Positions 25,764 through 34,223 of a DNA stretch of 38,052 nt are shown here, in pieces. Positions within the stretch are counted from its first letter, which is position 1, and each line of letters opens with the position of its first letter. Location of the stretch: assembly GCA_030637895.1 (NCBI GenBank), contig DAOWFP010000066.1:1-38052 (forward strand), in the 5' to 3' direction. This DNA comes from Bacteroidota bacterium (GTDB lineage Bacteria; Bacteroidota; Bacteroidia; Bacteroidales; GCA-2748055). The notes under the pieces were generated by a model. The model was given only the letters and a program-made list of their open reading frames with translations. It did no database searches and had not been told where the DNA came from. A program made the translations under genes and the position numbers.

Positions 25764-26459
25764 ATGAAAAAAACGCTTTCTCATTCCCTAACAACCTTAT
25801 TCCTTCTATTTTCACTGTTTGCAAGCTCCCATGGACAAGAGAGCTGGATCAAGCTTTTCGATGGTCAGACATTGAAGGGATGGTCCGTACACAGTGGTAA
25901 TGCCACTTACAAAGTGGAGGACGGAGCCATTGTGGGACAGGCCGTGAAAAACAGTCCCAATACCTTCCTGTGCACCGACCGTGAATTTAGTGATTTTATC
26001 CTTGAATTCGAGGTTTTGGTTGATGATGAACTCAATTCCGGAGTGCAGTTCAGAAGCCATATCGCTCCTCAGGAATTGGTCTTCTGGTTCAGGAATGATA
26101 AAGGAGACTATCAGCCTACAACCATCCCTGCAGACAGGGTATACGGGTACCAGGTGGAAATCGCTGCCGGAGGTGGGTCCGGGGGGGTTTACGATGAAGC
26201 CCGAAGGGCCATGACGCCCTGGTGGCCAGAGGAGGGTTCAGAAGAAAGAAAGGCATTTAAGAGTAAGAAATGGAATATCTATCGGATTGAATGCAAAGGT
26301 GATTCAATCAGGACCATTGTGAATGGAGTGATCGTAACTGACTTCAGGGATGCTCTGTCGGGCAGAGGTATCATTGGCCTGCAGGTACATGATGTGGGTA
26401 ATGATTCCACCCCCTACCAGGTACGATGGAGAAACATCAGGCTGCTGCCACTGGATTAA
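25764..26459 (+). CDS. Secreted DUF1080 (3-keto-disaccharide hydrolase family) protein
   Basis: The 231-residue product starts at the ATG at 25764, giving the signal MKKTLSHSL... ending SSHGQ; the upstream frame to 25716 is not used. The DUF1080 beta-sandwich begins with WIKLFDGQTLKGWS and contains WKVEDG-like YKVEDGAIVGQ, FILEFEVLVDDELNSGVQFRS and the C-terminal GIIGLQVHD. This laminarinase-like fold includes proteins that cleave glycosides previously oxidised at C3. Gfo/Idh oxidoreductases and a sugar isomerase-like protein are encoded nearby, matching such a pathway. A TATAAT sits at 25746-25751, but it is close to the start codon. It converges on the DUF1846 gene with a 6-bp gap. Confidence 0.88.
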   Translation: MKKTLSHSLTTLFLLFSLFASSHGQESWIKLFDGQTLKGWSVHSGNATYKVEDGAIVGQAVKNSPNTFLCTDREFSDFILEFEVLVDDELNSGVQFRSHIAPQELVFWFRNDKGDYQPTTIPADRVYGYQVEIAAGGGSGGVYDEARRAMTPWWPEEGSEERKAFKSKKWNIYRIECKGDSIRTIVNGVIVTDFRDALSGRGIIGLQVHDVGNDSTPYQVRWRNIRLLPLD

Positions 26460-26465
26460 AATTGA

Positions 26466-27980
26466 TCAGTTTCCCATAAACAGACTGGCTGAAGAAAATT
26501 CCGGATCGCAGGTAAGATTCACGTGCAGCTTTCGAAGTCCGGCTTCATCGCCCGGTGTGGGAATATGGGTCAGGTGGACCTCACAGTTCCGCAATTCGGC
26601 AAGTTTTTCAATAGCCAACTGAGCCGCGGGGTTGGAGATGGCAGAGATTCCGAGCATAATAAGGGTTTCTTCCACGTCGAGGCTGATCATTTTTCCAGTG
26701 AGGACTTCCTTTTTAAGAAATGTGACTTTTTCTATCATGTTTGCCGGGAGAAGGTGCATATGATCGGGCAGCTCTGCCAGGTGCTTGGCAGCATTCAGAA
26801 TCAAGCTTGATGCCGAATGCAACAAGGGGGAATTCTTGCCACTTATGAGGGTGCCATCTCTCAGTTCAATGGCGGCCCCGCAAAATATTCCATTGGACCC
26901 TTTACCTGATTCTCTTGCATCCAGGGCAGCCTGTCTGGCTGGCTGAACCACCTTCCTGTCTTTTACTCTGGCATTTACCTTTTCCATAATTAACTCGGCC
27001 CTGTCAAGGGCTTCTCTGTCCACAAGCCCCATGGTATACTCCACAGCACACCGGAAATACCTGCGGATAATTTCCTGGTGGGAAGCCTCTGCGATCACCG
27101 CATCATCTACAATACCGGCACTTGCTCTGTTGACGCCCATGTCAGTGGGACTTTTGTAGATGGACTCCTCCCCTGTTATCTTTTCAAGTATTCTTCTTAG
27201 TAAAGGAAAGGCTTCAATGTCCCTGTTATAGTTAACCGTTTTCTCATTATATGCTTCCAGGTGATGATGATCAATCTGTACGATGTCCTTCAGGTCCACC
27301 GTAGCTGCCTCGTAAGCAGTATTCACATTATGCGAGAGAGGAAGGTTCCAGATGGGAAAGGTTTCGAATTTGGCATACCCGGCCTTAACTCCAAGTTTAT
27401 ATTCATGATACATATTGTTGAGACAGGTAGCCAGTTTTCCACTGCCCGGTCCGGGAGCAGTCACAACCACGATAGGTTTTTTTGTCTCTATGTAAGGATT
27501 GGCTCCATATCCCTGATCACTGACTATCTGGTCCACATCCATGGGATAACCCTTCGTATATCCATGTGTATATACCTTGATTCCGTTTCTCTCAAGCTTG
27601 TTTTTGAATGAGGTTGCCTGGGCTTGTTCATGGTAGCGTGTTATTACCACAGCAGTTATTTCAAGTCCCCATTCCTTAAACTCATCAATGGTTCTTAGTA
27701 CATCTGAATCATAACTTATGCCAAAATCTGCCCTGATTTTCCTTTTTTCGATATCGCCTGCATGCACACAAAGAATGATATCGATTTTATCTTTTAATTC
27801 CTGAAGGAGACGCATTTTTACATTCGGATCGAAACCAGGCAGAACCCTTGAAGCATGATAATCGTACATGATTTTCCCCCCGAATTCCAGATAGAGTTTC
27901 TCGGGAAAATGATTCACACGCTCCAGGATAGAAGTGGTTTGTTCCTTAATGTAGGCTTCATTGTCGAATCCAATTTTCAT
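26466..27980 (-). CDS. DUF1846 family protein (cytoplasmic)
   Basis: This 504-residue protein has no signal peptide. It matches the DUF1846 family by its length and its conserved runs: IGFDNEAYIKEQT near the N-terminus, FGGKIMYDYHASRVLPGFDP (33-52), and a P-loop-like VVVTAPGPGSGKLATCL (171-187). QIDHHHLEAYNEKTVNYNRD and YKSPTDMGVNRASAGI follow further on. The GPGSGK segment suggests nucleotide or phosphate binding, but no biochemical role is established that I can name. It is convergent with DUF1080 and 59 bp downstream of the isomerase-like gene, so it may be cotranscribed with it. Its place among carbohydrate genes may be coincidental. Confidence 0.85.
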   Translation of the reverse strand: MKIGFDNEAYIKEQTTSILERVNHFPEKLYLEFGGKIMYDYHASRVLPGFDPNVKMRLLQELKDKIDIILCVHAGDIEKRKIRADFGISYDSDVLRTIDEFKEWGLEITAVVITRYHEQAQATSFKNKLERNGIKVYTHGYTKGYPMDVDQIVSDQGYGANPYIETKKPIVVVTAPGPGSGKLATCLNNMYHEYKLGVKAGYAKFETFPIWNLPLSHNVNTAYEAATVDLKDIVQIDHHHLEAYNEKTVNYNRDIEAFPLLRRILEKITGEESIYKSPTDMGVNRASAGIVDDAVIAEASHQEIIRRYFRCAVEYTMGLVDREALDRAELIMEKVNARVKDRKVVQPARQAALDARESGKGSNGIFCGAAIELRDGTLISGKNSPLLHSASSLILNAAKHLAELPDHMHLLPANMIEKVTFLKKEVLTGKMISLDVEETLIMLGISAISNPAAQLAIEKLAELRNCEVHLTHIPTPGDEAGLRKLHVNLTCDPEFSSASLFMGN

Positions 27981-28039
27981 TGCAGTTCCAGGTATATTGG
28001 TTAATAAGCACTTTTAATTTCCAATCTGATCTATGAAGC

Positions 28040-29149
28040 TTAGTTTAATGATTCCACCACATCATCCAGCAGTTTCAATGTTCCTTCCACAGGGTCACCT
28101 CCTGCTTCATATTCAGTGGAAATATACCCCTTGTAGTTTGCATCATTCAGAACCTGAACACAGCGGGCTATATCCACATCCGGATACCTTGACCACCGCT
28201 TGGCATGGCACATCGAAGTGGCCATGGGGATCAATACTTCAAGACCGTTATAGAGCATATACGCATGTTCCCAGTTGCAAAAATCGGGAGAGGCTTCGCA
28301 GAATGGACTATTTACCTCATTGAGGATGATTCTAATATTTATGGGATTTGCAGCCAATCCCCAATGGTTCTCTATGGTAAGCTTAACACCAACTTTTTCA
28401 CCATAATCGGCCATTTCCTTAAAGGATTCAATGGCATTCTTCAAATAGGGTTCGATCTCCAGATTCTGAGGATATCCACCCTGAATGACAGATGCAGGTA
28501 TAATCCGGGGACCACCTGTATTTACACGCATGGACTGAACACCAATGTGTTTGGAAGCATCCAACCATAGTTTTGCCACCCGAATTCCTTCCTTTCTTTT
28601 TTCTTCATCCAGGTCAGCAATATTTCGGGGTGCATTGTTTGAGATATGGACAGCCTTCAATCCACTTGTTGAGATTTTATCAGCAAGCTTATCCAGGTAG
28701 GCTTTTGCTGAAGCTGCGCCCGGATCAAAGTCCCGGAGATAGGTGCGCCCATTTCTTTCAACCTTAACAAACATCGTATCGTCGGACAGATCTCCAAAGA
28801 GTGATGACCAAAGATCCATGGCCGGAACTCCGGGATAGGTATCAAGGGTGAACTGTGGGAAATTGAGAAGCGTAATCTCTCCATATTTTTCCTTTAAAGC
28901 AGTTGTCTCCGGACGTTCAGGTCTTGAGCCATAGGGCCGTCTTATAAAAAGCTGATTGACTGCATAGCTGTTTGATGCCATTTGCTTTAAACGCTCTTCC
29001 CTGCTTCTTTGAATCACTTTTTCATCAGGAACATGTATTGCTGATGCCCGAGTGCCCATCCCGGCTACTCCTACCATTCCAATTCCGGCTGACTTTAAAA
29101 AACTTCGACGTCTGATTGCTGAGGATTGCTTGTCAGGTAAGGATTTCAT
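28040..29149 (-). CDS. Tat-exported sugar isomerase/epimerase-like (AP-endonuclease 2 fold) protein
   Basis: The 369-residue product starts at 29149 so that the Tat signal RRRSFLKSAG (13-22) lies at the N-terminus; the frame continues to 29305 but that extension has no support. The body is a xylose-isomerase-like TIM barrel. A likely metal site is formed by Glu260 (LTIENHWG), Asp289 (ASPDFCNWE), His315 (MCHAK) and Glu346 (STEYEAGG). Tat export fits a protein that folds with metal in the cytoplasm. Relatives isomerise or epimerise sugars; some act on 3-keto sugars together with Gfo/Idh and DUF1080 partners. It is divergent from the Tat-exported Gfo/Idh gene across a 447-bp spacer. Confidence 0.86.
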   Translation of the reverse strand: MKSLPDKQSSAIRRRSFLKSAGIGMVGVAGMGTRASAIHVPDEKVIQRSREERLKQMASNSYAVNQLFIRRPYGSRPERPETTALKEKYGEITLLNFPQFTLDTYPGVPAMDLWSSLFGDLSDDTMFVKVERNGRTYLRDFDPGAASAKAYLDKLADKISTSGLKAVHISNNAPRNIADLDEEKRKEGIRVAKLWLDASKHIGVQSMRVNTGGPRIIPASVIQGGYPQNLEIEPYLKNAIESFKEMADYGEKVGVKLTIENHWGLAANPINIRIILNEVNSPFCEASPDFCNWEHAYMLYNGLEVLIPMATSMCHAKRWSRYPDVDIARCVQVLNDANYKGYISTEYEAGGDPVEGTLKLLDDVVESLN

Positions 29150-29596
29150 CTGCTTCTGTATTTTTGTTGGTTCGCGGGATAAGGTAATGATTTTATGTCT
29201 TTTTTTACTGAACTGGATAATGAGTATAATGAGCCGGGGCAGCAATGGATGAATACCATCTCTCTGATTATGAACGATATTCTGGATTCTGTGCGGCAAT
29301 TCCACAGTTTTTATTTCGTCTTTCCCTTGTTTTGTTTTTCAGATCAGGATTTTATTTTCTAATTTGACACAAACTCTTTATCTTCCTGCCCATGAAAGAG
29401 ATTGTTTATCCAAAGAAATTGGACGTGCCCTGTACCCTGGGCAATATTTTTGATCTTCAGGAATATTTCTGTAGCGGAAGGCATACCCGTGCCATAGCGA
29501 GAATTGAAATGGTGAAGTGCAGAAAACTTCATTACAACTAAAATCCTGTCACTCATTAGCTTAATAACCAATAACCAATAACCCTTTTCATATCCC
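29150..29596. other. 447-bp spacer with weak promoter and short repeat
   Basis: This is the longest stretch without a confident gene. It contains a possible 49-codon plus-strand frame (29392-29541, MKEIVYPKKLDV...) that I do not recognise. A -7 box of the Bacteroidota type (TATTTTTG, 29445-29452) has TTGG 26 bp upstream. Three tandem copies of AATAACC lie at 29563-29583, just before the Gfo/Idh start. A minus-strand frame also crosses the area but overlaps the gene start. The 49-codon frame may be a remnant or chance. Confidence 0.35.
29419..29452 (+). promoter_or_regulatory. Candidate housekeeping promoter for the Gfo/Idh-PIG-L pair
   Basis: TATTTTTG (29445-29452) fits the Bacteroidota -7 consensus TAnnTTTG exactly, with TTGG at 29419-29422 at a plausible -33 position. 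It would give a leader of about 140 nt ahead of 29597. Supported by consensus match only. Confidence 0.35.
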
Positions 29597-31000
29597 ATGA
29601 AAAAGTCAGATAATCAGAATTCAAGAAGATCATTTCTCAGGAAAGCGGCGCTGGGTACAGCTGCCGTCACTTCAGCCCCTATGGTAATCGGTGGAAGCTA
29701 TAAGCAAAGTCTGCTACTGGGCTCCAGGTCCTACGCACCGGCATCATTTGCAGCAAATGACAGCATCAACCTGGCTCTGATTGGCACAGGCATCCAGGGT
29801 ATCTGGGATACCACTTCAGCCCTGAGGGTTCCAGGTGTAAAGCTGGTGGCCACCTGTGATTTATATACAGGGAGGCTAGCCCGGGCCAAAGAGCTCTGGG
29901 GCAATGATATTTTTGTAACCAGGGACTACCGTGAAATCCTGGACCGAAAAGATGTGGATGCTGTGATTATCGCTACTCCCGACCACTGGCACAAGCGGAT
30001 CAGTATTGAAGCATTGAAAGCGGGAAAAGCGGTTTATTGTGAAAAACCGATGGTGCAGAATTTCGACGAAGGTCATGAACTGATCGAGGCTCATCAAAAA
30101 TCCGGTAAAGTCATGCAGGTGGGTAGCCAGGGCATGTCGTCGCTGGGAAATGAAAAGGCCAAAAAGCTATATGAGGATGGAGCCATTGGTGAGATTGTGA
30201 TGCTCGATATGTATAACGACCGTTACTCATCCCAGGGAGCATGGAATTACCCCATTCCTCCAGATGCCAGTCCCGATACCGTTGATTTTGACACTTTCCT
30301 GGGTGCTGCACCTAAAGTGCCCTATGAATTAAAGCGATTTTTCAGATGGAGAAACTACAAAGACTACGGAACAGGAGTTGCCGGAGATCTCTTTGTGCAT
30401 GCCTTCTCCACCCTGAACTTTGTTATCAGCTCCAATGGCCCCAACCGTGCACTGGCCACTGGCGGATTGCGCTATTGGGATGATGGCCGGGATGTTCCTG
30501 ATGTCAGCATCACACTTTATGATTATCCAGAAACCAAAAACCATGCGGCCTTTAATGCTTCCTTCCGCGTCAATTTCATTGCCGGCAGCGGAGAAGCAGG
30601 CGGATTTCGGCTGGTGGGAACCGAAGGTGCGATGCACGTGGGCTCACAAAGCGTCAAACTTATCCGGACCAAACTAGGAATGAAACCTAGTGAGTATGCA
30701 CTGATAGCACACACCGAAGAGAATCAGAAAAAGATTGTGGCCGCTTATGACAAAAAATTCGCTGATGAAAGATCCAAGGATCTGAACATTGGTGAAACCC
30801 TCTGGGAGGCCCCGTCTGACTACAAAGGGAGTCACTATGATCACTTTAACAACTTCTTCCAGGGAATACGTGGAGAAAAGGAAATTATCGAAAACCCCAC
30901 TTTTGGATTGCGGGCTGCAGGAGCAGCACTTCTGGCCAATGAAAGCTATTACAGAGGGCAACCGGTTAAATGGGATCCCGATGCAATGAAACTAATCTAA
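29597..31000 (+). CDS. Tat-exported Gfo/Idh/MocA oxidoreductase
   Basis: The 467-residue product begins with a Tat signal, SRRSFLRKAALG (9-20). The Rossmann loop is LIGTGIQG (61-68), with Asp88 at the end of beta 2, which favours NAD(H) over NADP(H). The family motif is CEKPMVQNFDEGHEL (148-162, Lys150). Export by Tat lets it fold around its dinucleotide before crossing the membrane, as for glucose-fructose oxidoreductase. Expected role: oxidation or reduction of a sugar hydroxyl, possibly at C3 of a glycoside that DUF1080 and isomerase-like neighbours then process. It is followed 15 bp later by the PIG-L deacetylase gene. It differs from the Gfo/Idh gene at 16346-17437 in length, signal type and cofactor loop. 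Confidence 0.92.
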   Translation: MKKSDNQNSRRSFLRKAALGTAAVTSAPMVIGGSYKQSLLLGSRSYAPASFAANDSINLALIGTGIQGIWDTTSALRVPGVKLVATCDLYTGRLARAKELWGNDIFVTRDYREILDRKDVDAVIIATPDHWHKRISIEALKAGKAVYCEKPMVQNFDEGHELIEAHQKSGKVMQVGSQGMSSLGNEKAKKLYEDGAIGEIVMLDMYNDRYSSQGAWNYPIPPDASPDTVDFDTFLGAAPKVPYELKRFFRWRNYKDYGTGVAGDLFVHAFSTLNFVISSNGPNRALATGGLRYWDDGRDVPDVSITLYDYPETKNHAAFNASFRVNFIAGSGEAGGFRLVGTEGAMHVGSQSVKLIRTKLGMKPSEYALIAHTEENQKKIVAAYDKKFADERSKDLNIGETLWEAPSDYKGSHYDHFNNFFQGIRGEKEIIENPTFGLRAAGAALLANESYYRGQPVKWDPDAMKLI

Positions 31001-31015
31001 ACGAACAAGATACAG

Positions 31016-31888
31016 ATGAAACGAATACTTATTTCTCTCTGTCTCATTTTGGGGACAGCATTTATATATGCACAGGACTTACCTTTGAATGTAATTGTAT
31101 TAGGAGCCCATCCAGATGATTGTGAAGGCGATGCAGGTGGTCTGGCCCTGCTTTATGCCAAACTGGGACACAATGTGAAATTTGTTTCTCTGACCAATGG
31201 GGATGCAGGGCACTATGCCAAAGGAGGAGGCGCCCTGGCTAAGATACGGATGGCTGAAGCAGAAGAGGCTGGAAAGAGGCTTGGTGTGAAGGAGTACGTG
31301 GTCATGGATAATCACGATGGCGAACTGATGCCCACTCTTGAAAACCGCCTGAAGGTGATCAGGGAGATCCGGAAATGGGACGCAGATGTTGTGATTGGCC
31401 CCCGGCCCAACGATTACCACCCGGATCACAGGTATACGGCTATATTGATGCAGGATGCTGCTTTCATGGTAGTCGTCCCCAATATAGCGCCTGATGTCCC
31501 TGCCCTGGAAAAGAACCCGGTATTTCTTTATGCAGCGGACCGCTTTCAGAAACCAAACCCATTTGAAGCAGATGTTGCCATAGATATAGATGATGTATTT
31601 GAGCAAAAGATCAATGGTATGGCTGCCCATGCTTCCCAATATTTTGAATGGCTTCCATGGCTCTCCGGGACCCTGGATCAGATCCCGGAAGATGAGGCAG
31701 GCAGGTTAAAATACCTGGCCAAACGTCGGACATTCAGGCCCGGAGCATCCACCAGAGAATCCCTGATTAAATGGTATGGGGAGAAGGGCGAAACAGTCCA
31801 ACATGCCGAAGGTTTTGAGATTTGCGAATATGGCAAGCAACCCAGCGAAAAAGAGATTCGCAGGTTGTTCCCCATGCTGCCTGAGTAA
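31016..31888 (+). CDS. Secreted PIG-L/LmbE-family deacetylase
   Basis: The 290-residue product has a signal peptide ending FIYAQ. Two zinc-binding motifs define the PIG-L family: GAHPDDCEGDAGG (30-42, His32 and Asp35) and DYHPDHRYTA (133-142, His135 and His138). Members hydrolyse N-acetyl groups from GlcNAc-type sugars or conjugates, and an exported copy would act on amino-sugar-containing glycans or glycosides. It lies 15 bp after the Gfo/Idh gene and is probably cotranscribed. It converges on the serine hydrolase gene with a 5-bp gap. Family is certain; the substrate is not known. Confidence 0.92.
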   Translation: MKRILISLCLILGTAFIYAQDLPLNVIVLGAHPDDCEGDAGGLALLYAKLGHNVKFVSLTNGDAGHYAKGGGALAKIRMAEAEEAGKRLGVKEYVVMDNHDGELMPTLENRLKVIREIRKWDADVVIGPRPNDYHPDHRYTAILMQDAAFMVVVPNIAPDVPALEKNPVFLYAADRFQKPNPFEADVAIDIDDVFEQKINGMAAHASQYFEWLPWLSGTLDQIPEDEAGRLKYLAKRRTFRPGASTRESLIKWYGEKGETVQHAEGFEICEYGKQPSEKEIRRLFPMLPE

Positions 31889-31893
31889 AGAGA

Positions 31894-33357
31894 TTAATTC
31901 TTCTGGAAGAAATATTCCTGGGAGCCCTCATAAATAGTGATCCCGGTCACGGCCCGTTGTTCATCTATTGAGAATTCAAACTCGGATCCATCATCCTTGT
32001 TGAAGAATCTGGTGGCTGATTCCGGATACATCTCGAAGGGGAAGTCATTCCATATCTGCACACCCTTTAAATGGTTCTCCATTACAGTGATCTCAACAAT
32101 CAAATCCTGGCCCTGATAGGTCCATTGATACTGTCCGGCAAGCCTGTTAATTTCCAGTTCCGATAAGGGAACAATGGACTTGATGCTTGGCTTATATTTT
32201 TCCCAATTATAGACCTTTGAAAAGGAACGTAGAATTTCTGACATCAGTTGGCCACCTTTGTCACCGTTGGTCATTATGGCAACTCCCTGCCCCAGTTTAG
32301 TAAAGGCATACAGACTGCACCTGAAACCTGCATTTGATCCACCATGGGTAAAAGTGATAAGCTCCCCGGAGCCCCCTACGACAGGTCCAAGTCCGTGCAT
32401 ATTCATCTGAGGAGTTAGCATTTCGTTTGTCATCTCCTGTGAGATAATCAGATTTGATTCTCCGGCAAAAGATTGTTGCACTTCAACAGCATACCTGAGC
32501 AGATCGCTTGGTGTGGTCCAGAGCCCGGCAGCAGCCATTTCCGGATAGGTATTCCATCTTCCCTCAATCATCTCACCGTTGGCATGATGCCCGGAAGCAG
32601 CGTTTTCCCATAAAGCTTCAACTAAGGGTTGGTGATAGCTACTTGACTTCATTCCAATCTTTGAAAGGACCGCTTCTTCCATAAGCTCCGGAAAGTCCAT
32701 CCCTGTTACATCGCATAGCATATGTTGCATTATGGTATAGCCCCCACCTGAATAGCTGTATTGTACGCCCGGAATTGTATCTGGATAGATCCTGCCAGAA
32801 TTGGCAGGCTCCTCTCCATTTAAGACTTGTACAGTGGATGGCACTTCATCATCGAAAGCATATCCGCCAAAGCCGTGAACTGTCAATCCGGCACTATGGG
32901 AAAGGATTCTGCGCAGGGTAACTTTCTCTTCCTGGGTAAATTTGTTCTCTTCCACCTGCCACCCCTTGAGGTAGAGATTCACATCATCGTCCAGACCGAT
33001 TTTTCCCTCTTCCACCAGTGCAAGGGCAGCCAGTGCCGCCACAGGTTTGCTGATGGAGGCTGCCTGGAAGAGTGTATTCTCATCCACAAGCCGGGAGCTG
33101 TCGGCAGAGGTAAATCCATATCCCTTCGCCCAGGCTATCTTTCCCTCGTTCAAAAATGCGATACTTACCCCGGGAACCTTATAATATTCCATCCGCTCAA
33201 GGATATTGAATCCATCTCCCCCTTCGCCTTCCACAATAACTGAAGGCAGCAGATTGTTTTCAATAGTTTCTATCAATGCGATATCAGGATCAGGTTTGCT
33301 TGTACAGGAAACCAGCAGGATACACAGGCCTGCACAAAAGATGTTTAGCTGCTTCAT
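31894..33357 (-). CDS. Lipoprotein class C beta-lactamase-like serine hydrolase
   Basis: The 487-residue product has a lipobox LLVSC (Cys18). The serine hydrolase core shows the SxxK motif in AASISKPV (Ser101, Lys104) and a tyrosine motif in QYSYSGGGY (199-207), where YSG replaces the usual YxN. The third motif is HGG in FTHGGSNAGF. A C-terminal beta-sandwich (about 395-487) follows, as in many non-lactamase members. Such proteins are esterases, D-amino-peptidases or transesterases rather than resistance enzymes. A match to the -7 consensus lies upstream at 33413-33420. No clear functional link with the glycan locus is visible. Confidence 0.9.
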   Translation of the reverse strand: MKQLNIFCAGLCILLVSCTSKPDPDIALIETIENNLLPSVIVEGEGGDGFNILERMEYYKVPGVSIAFLNEGKIAWAKGYGFTSADSSRLVDENTLFQAASISKPVAALAALALVEEGKIGLDDDVNLYLKGWQVEENKFTQEEKVTLRRILSHSAGLTVHGFGGYAFDDEVPSTVQVLNGEEPANSGRIYPDTIPGVQYSYSGGGYTIMQHMLCDVTGMDFPELMEEAVLSKIGMKSSSYHQPLVEALWENAASGHHANGEMIEGRWNTYPEMAAAGLWTTPSDLLRYAVEVQQSFAGESNLIISQEMTNEMLTPQMNMHGLGPVVGGSGELITFTHGGSNAGFRCSLYAFTKLGQGVAIMTNGDKGGQLMSEILRSFSKVYNWEKYKPSIKSIVPLSELEINRLAGQYQWTYQGQDLIVEITVMENHLKGVQIWNDFPFEMYPESATRFFNKDDGSEFEFSIDEQRAVTGITIYEGSQEYFFQKN

Positions 33358-33412
33358 GGAAAGTTGTTTTTGATATGAGAAAGTTAAAAAAATTCTACCT
33401 TTAAGCTGAATC

Positions 33413-33420
33413 CAAAACTA
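33413..33420 (-). promoter_or_regulatory. Candidate -7 box for the serine hydrolase gene
   Basis: On the minus strand TAGTTTTG matches TAnnTTTG exactly and would give a leader of roughly 50 nt. No clear -33 element was found upstream, so the call rests on the single box. Confidence 0.35.
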
Positions 33421-33425
33421 ATCCA

Positions 33426-34223
33426 ATGAAAAGAGCCACATTTTTGCTGACCGCTATTGCGTTTATCGTCATGACTTCCTGCTCCCAGACAAGCGAGCAG
33501 GTCCAGACAGAAACACCCCAAAGAGACTACTTCCATCTCAAGATATTTAGTTTCGAAAGCGCGGAACAGGAAGCTTCGCTGGATACATATTTCCAGAATG
33601 CACTTCTTCCGGCACTTCACAGATCAGGTATTAAAAATGTGGGTGTATTCAAACCCATAGAAGGACTCAATGAGCGCAAAGATTTTACGATGGTCTTGCT
33701 ACCTTTCCAATCGCTGGAACAGTTTGAGCAACTTCCCGGACTTTTATCACAGGATGCAGAATACCAGCAATCCGCTCAGGCCTATATTGATGCACCACAC
33801 GACAAAAGTCCCTATACACGCATCGAAAGTATGATCCTCCGTTCCTTCAGCGCTACTCCTGTAATGGTCCTTCCGGATTTGACCAACCCCAGAACGGAGC
33901 GGGTCTATGAATTCAGAAGCTATGAGGCAGCCACTGAAAAGCTGTATAATTTAAAGGTTGAGATGTTTAACGAAGGTGAATCGGCCCTTTTCCAGGAGCT
34001 GAAATTCAACCCGGTTTTCTTCTGCGAGGTACTCTCCAGTGCACATATGCCCCACCTGATCTATATGACCACTCATGCAGATACTACAGCCCAAAAAGCT
34101 AACTGGGATGCCTTTGTGAGCCACCCTGAGTGGGATAGAATGAAGAATCTGGATCGCTACCAGAACACCGTATCGAGTATAACGAAATACCTGCTTTATC
34201 CTACAGAGTACTCGGACTATTAG
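33426..34223 (+). CDS. NIPSNAP-family lipoprotein
   Basis: The 265-residue product has a lipoprotein signal (MKRATFLLTAIAFIVMTSC, Cys19). It contains two dimeric alpha/beta-barrel (NIPSNAP-like) repeats. The first spans about 35-135 (YFHLKIFSFESAEQ). The second spans about 152-262 and is recognisable from RVYEFRSYEA, NPVFFCEVLSS, PHLIYMTT and WDAFVSHPEWDRMK. NIPSNAP proteins have no established enzymatic role; bacterial ones are often found near sugar genes. Its stop overlaps that of the convergent DUF1028 gene by four bases. Confidence 0.85.
   Translation: MKRATFLLTAIAFIVMTSCSQTSEQVQTETPQRDYFHLKIFSFESAEQEASLDTYFQNALLPALHRSGIKNVGVFKPIEGLNERKDFTMVLLPFQSLEQFEQLPGLLSQDAEYQQSAQAYIDAPHDKSPYTRIESMILRSFSATPVMVLPDLTNPRTERVYEFRSYEAATEKLYNLKVEMFNEGESALFQELKFNPVFFCEVLSSAHMPHLIYMTTHADTTAQKANWDAFVSHPEWDRMKNLDRYQNTVSSITKYLLYPTEYSDY

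Noticed and set aside
25718-25765. Mutually overlapping long starts for the SGNH and DUF1080 genes
   Set aside because: Both extensions precede good signal peptides at 25717 and 25764; the shorter starts leave a normal divergent spacer.
29150-29305. N-terminal extension of the isomerase-like frame
   Set aside because: The Tat motif RRRSFLK must be near the N-terminus; the start at 29149 places it at residue 13.
31100-31639. 179-residue minus-strand frame inside the PIG-L gene
   Set aside because: Antisense shadow of a gene with intact zinc motifs.
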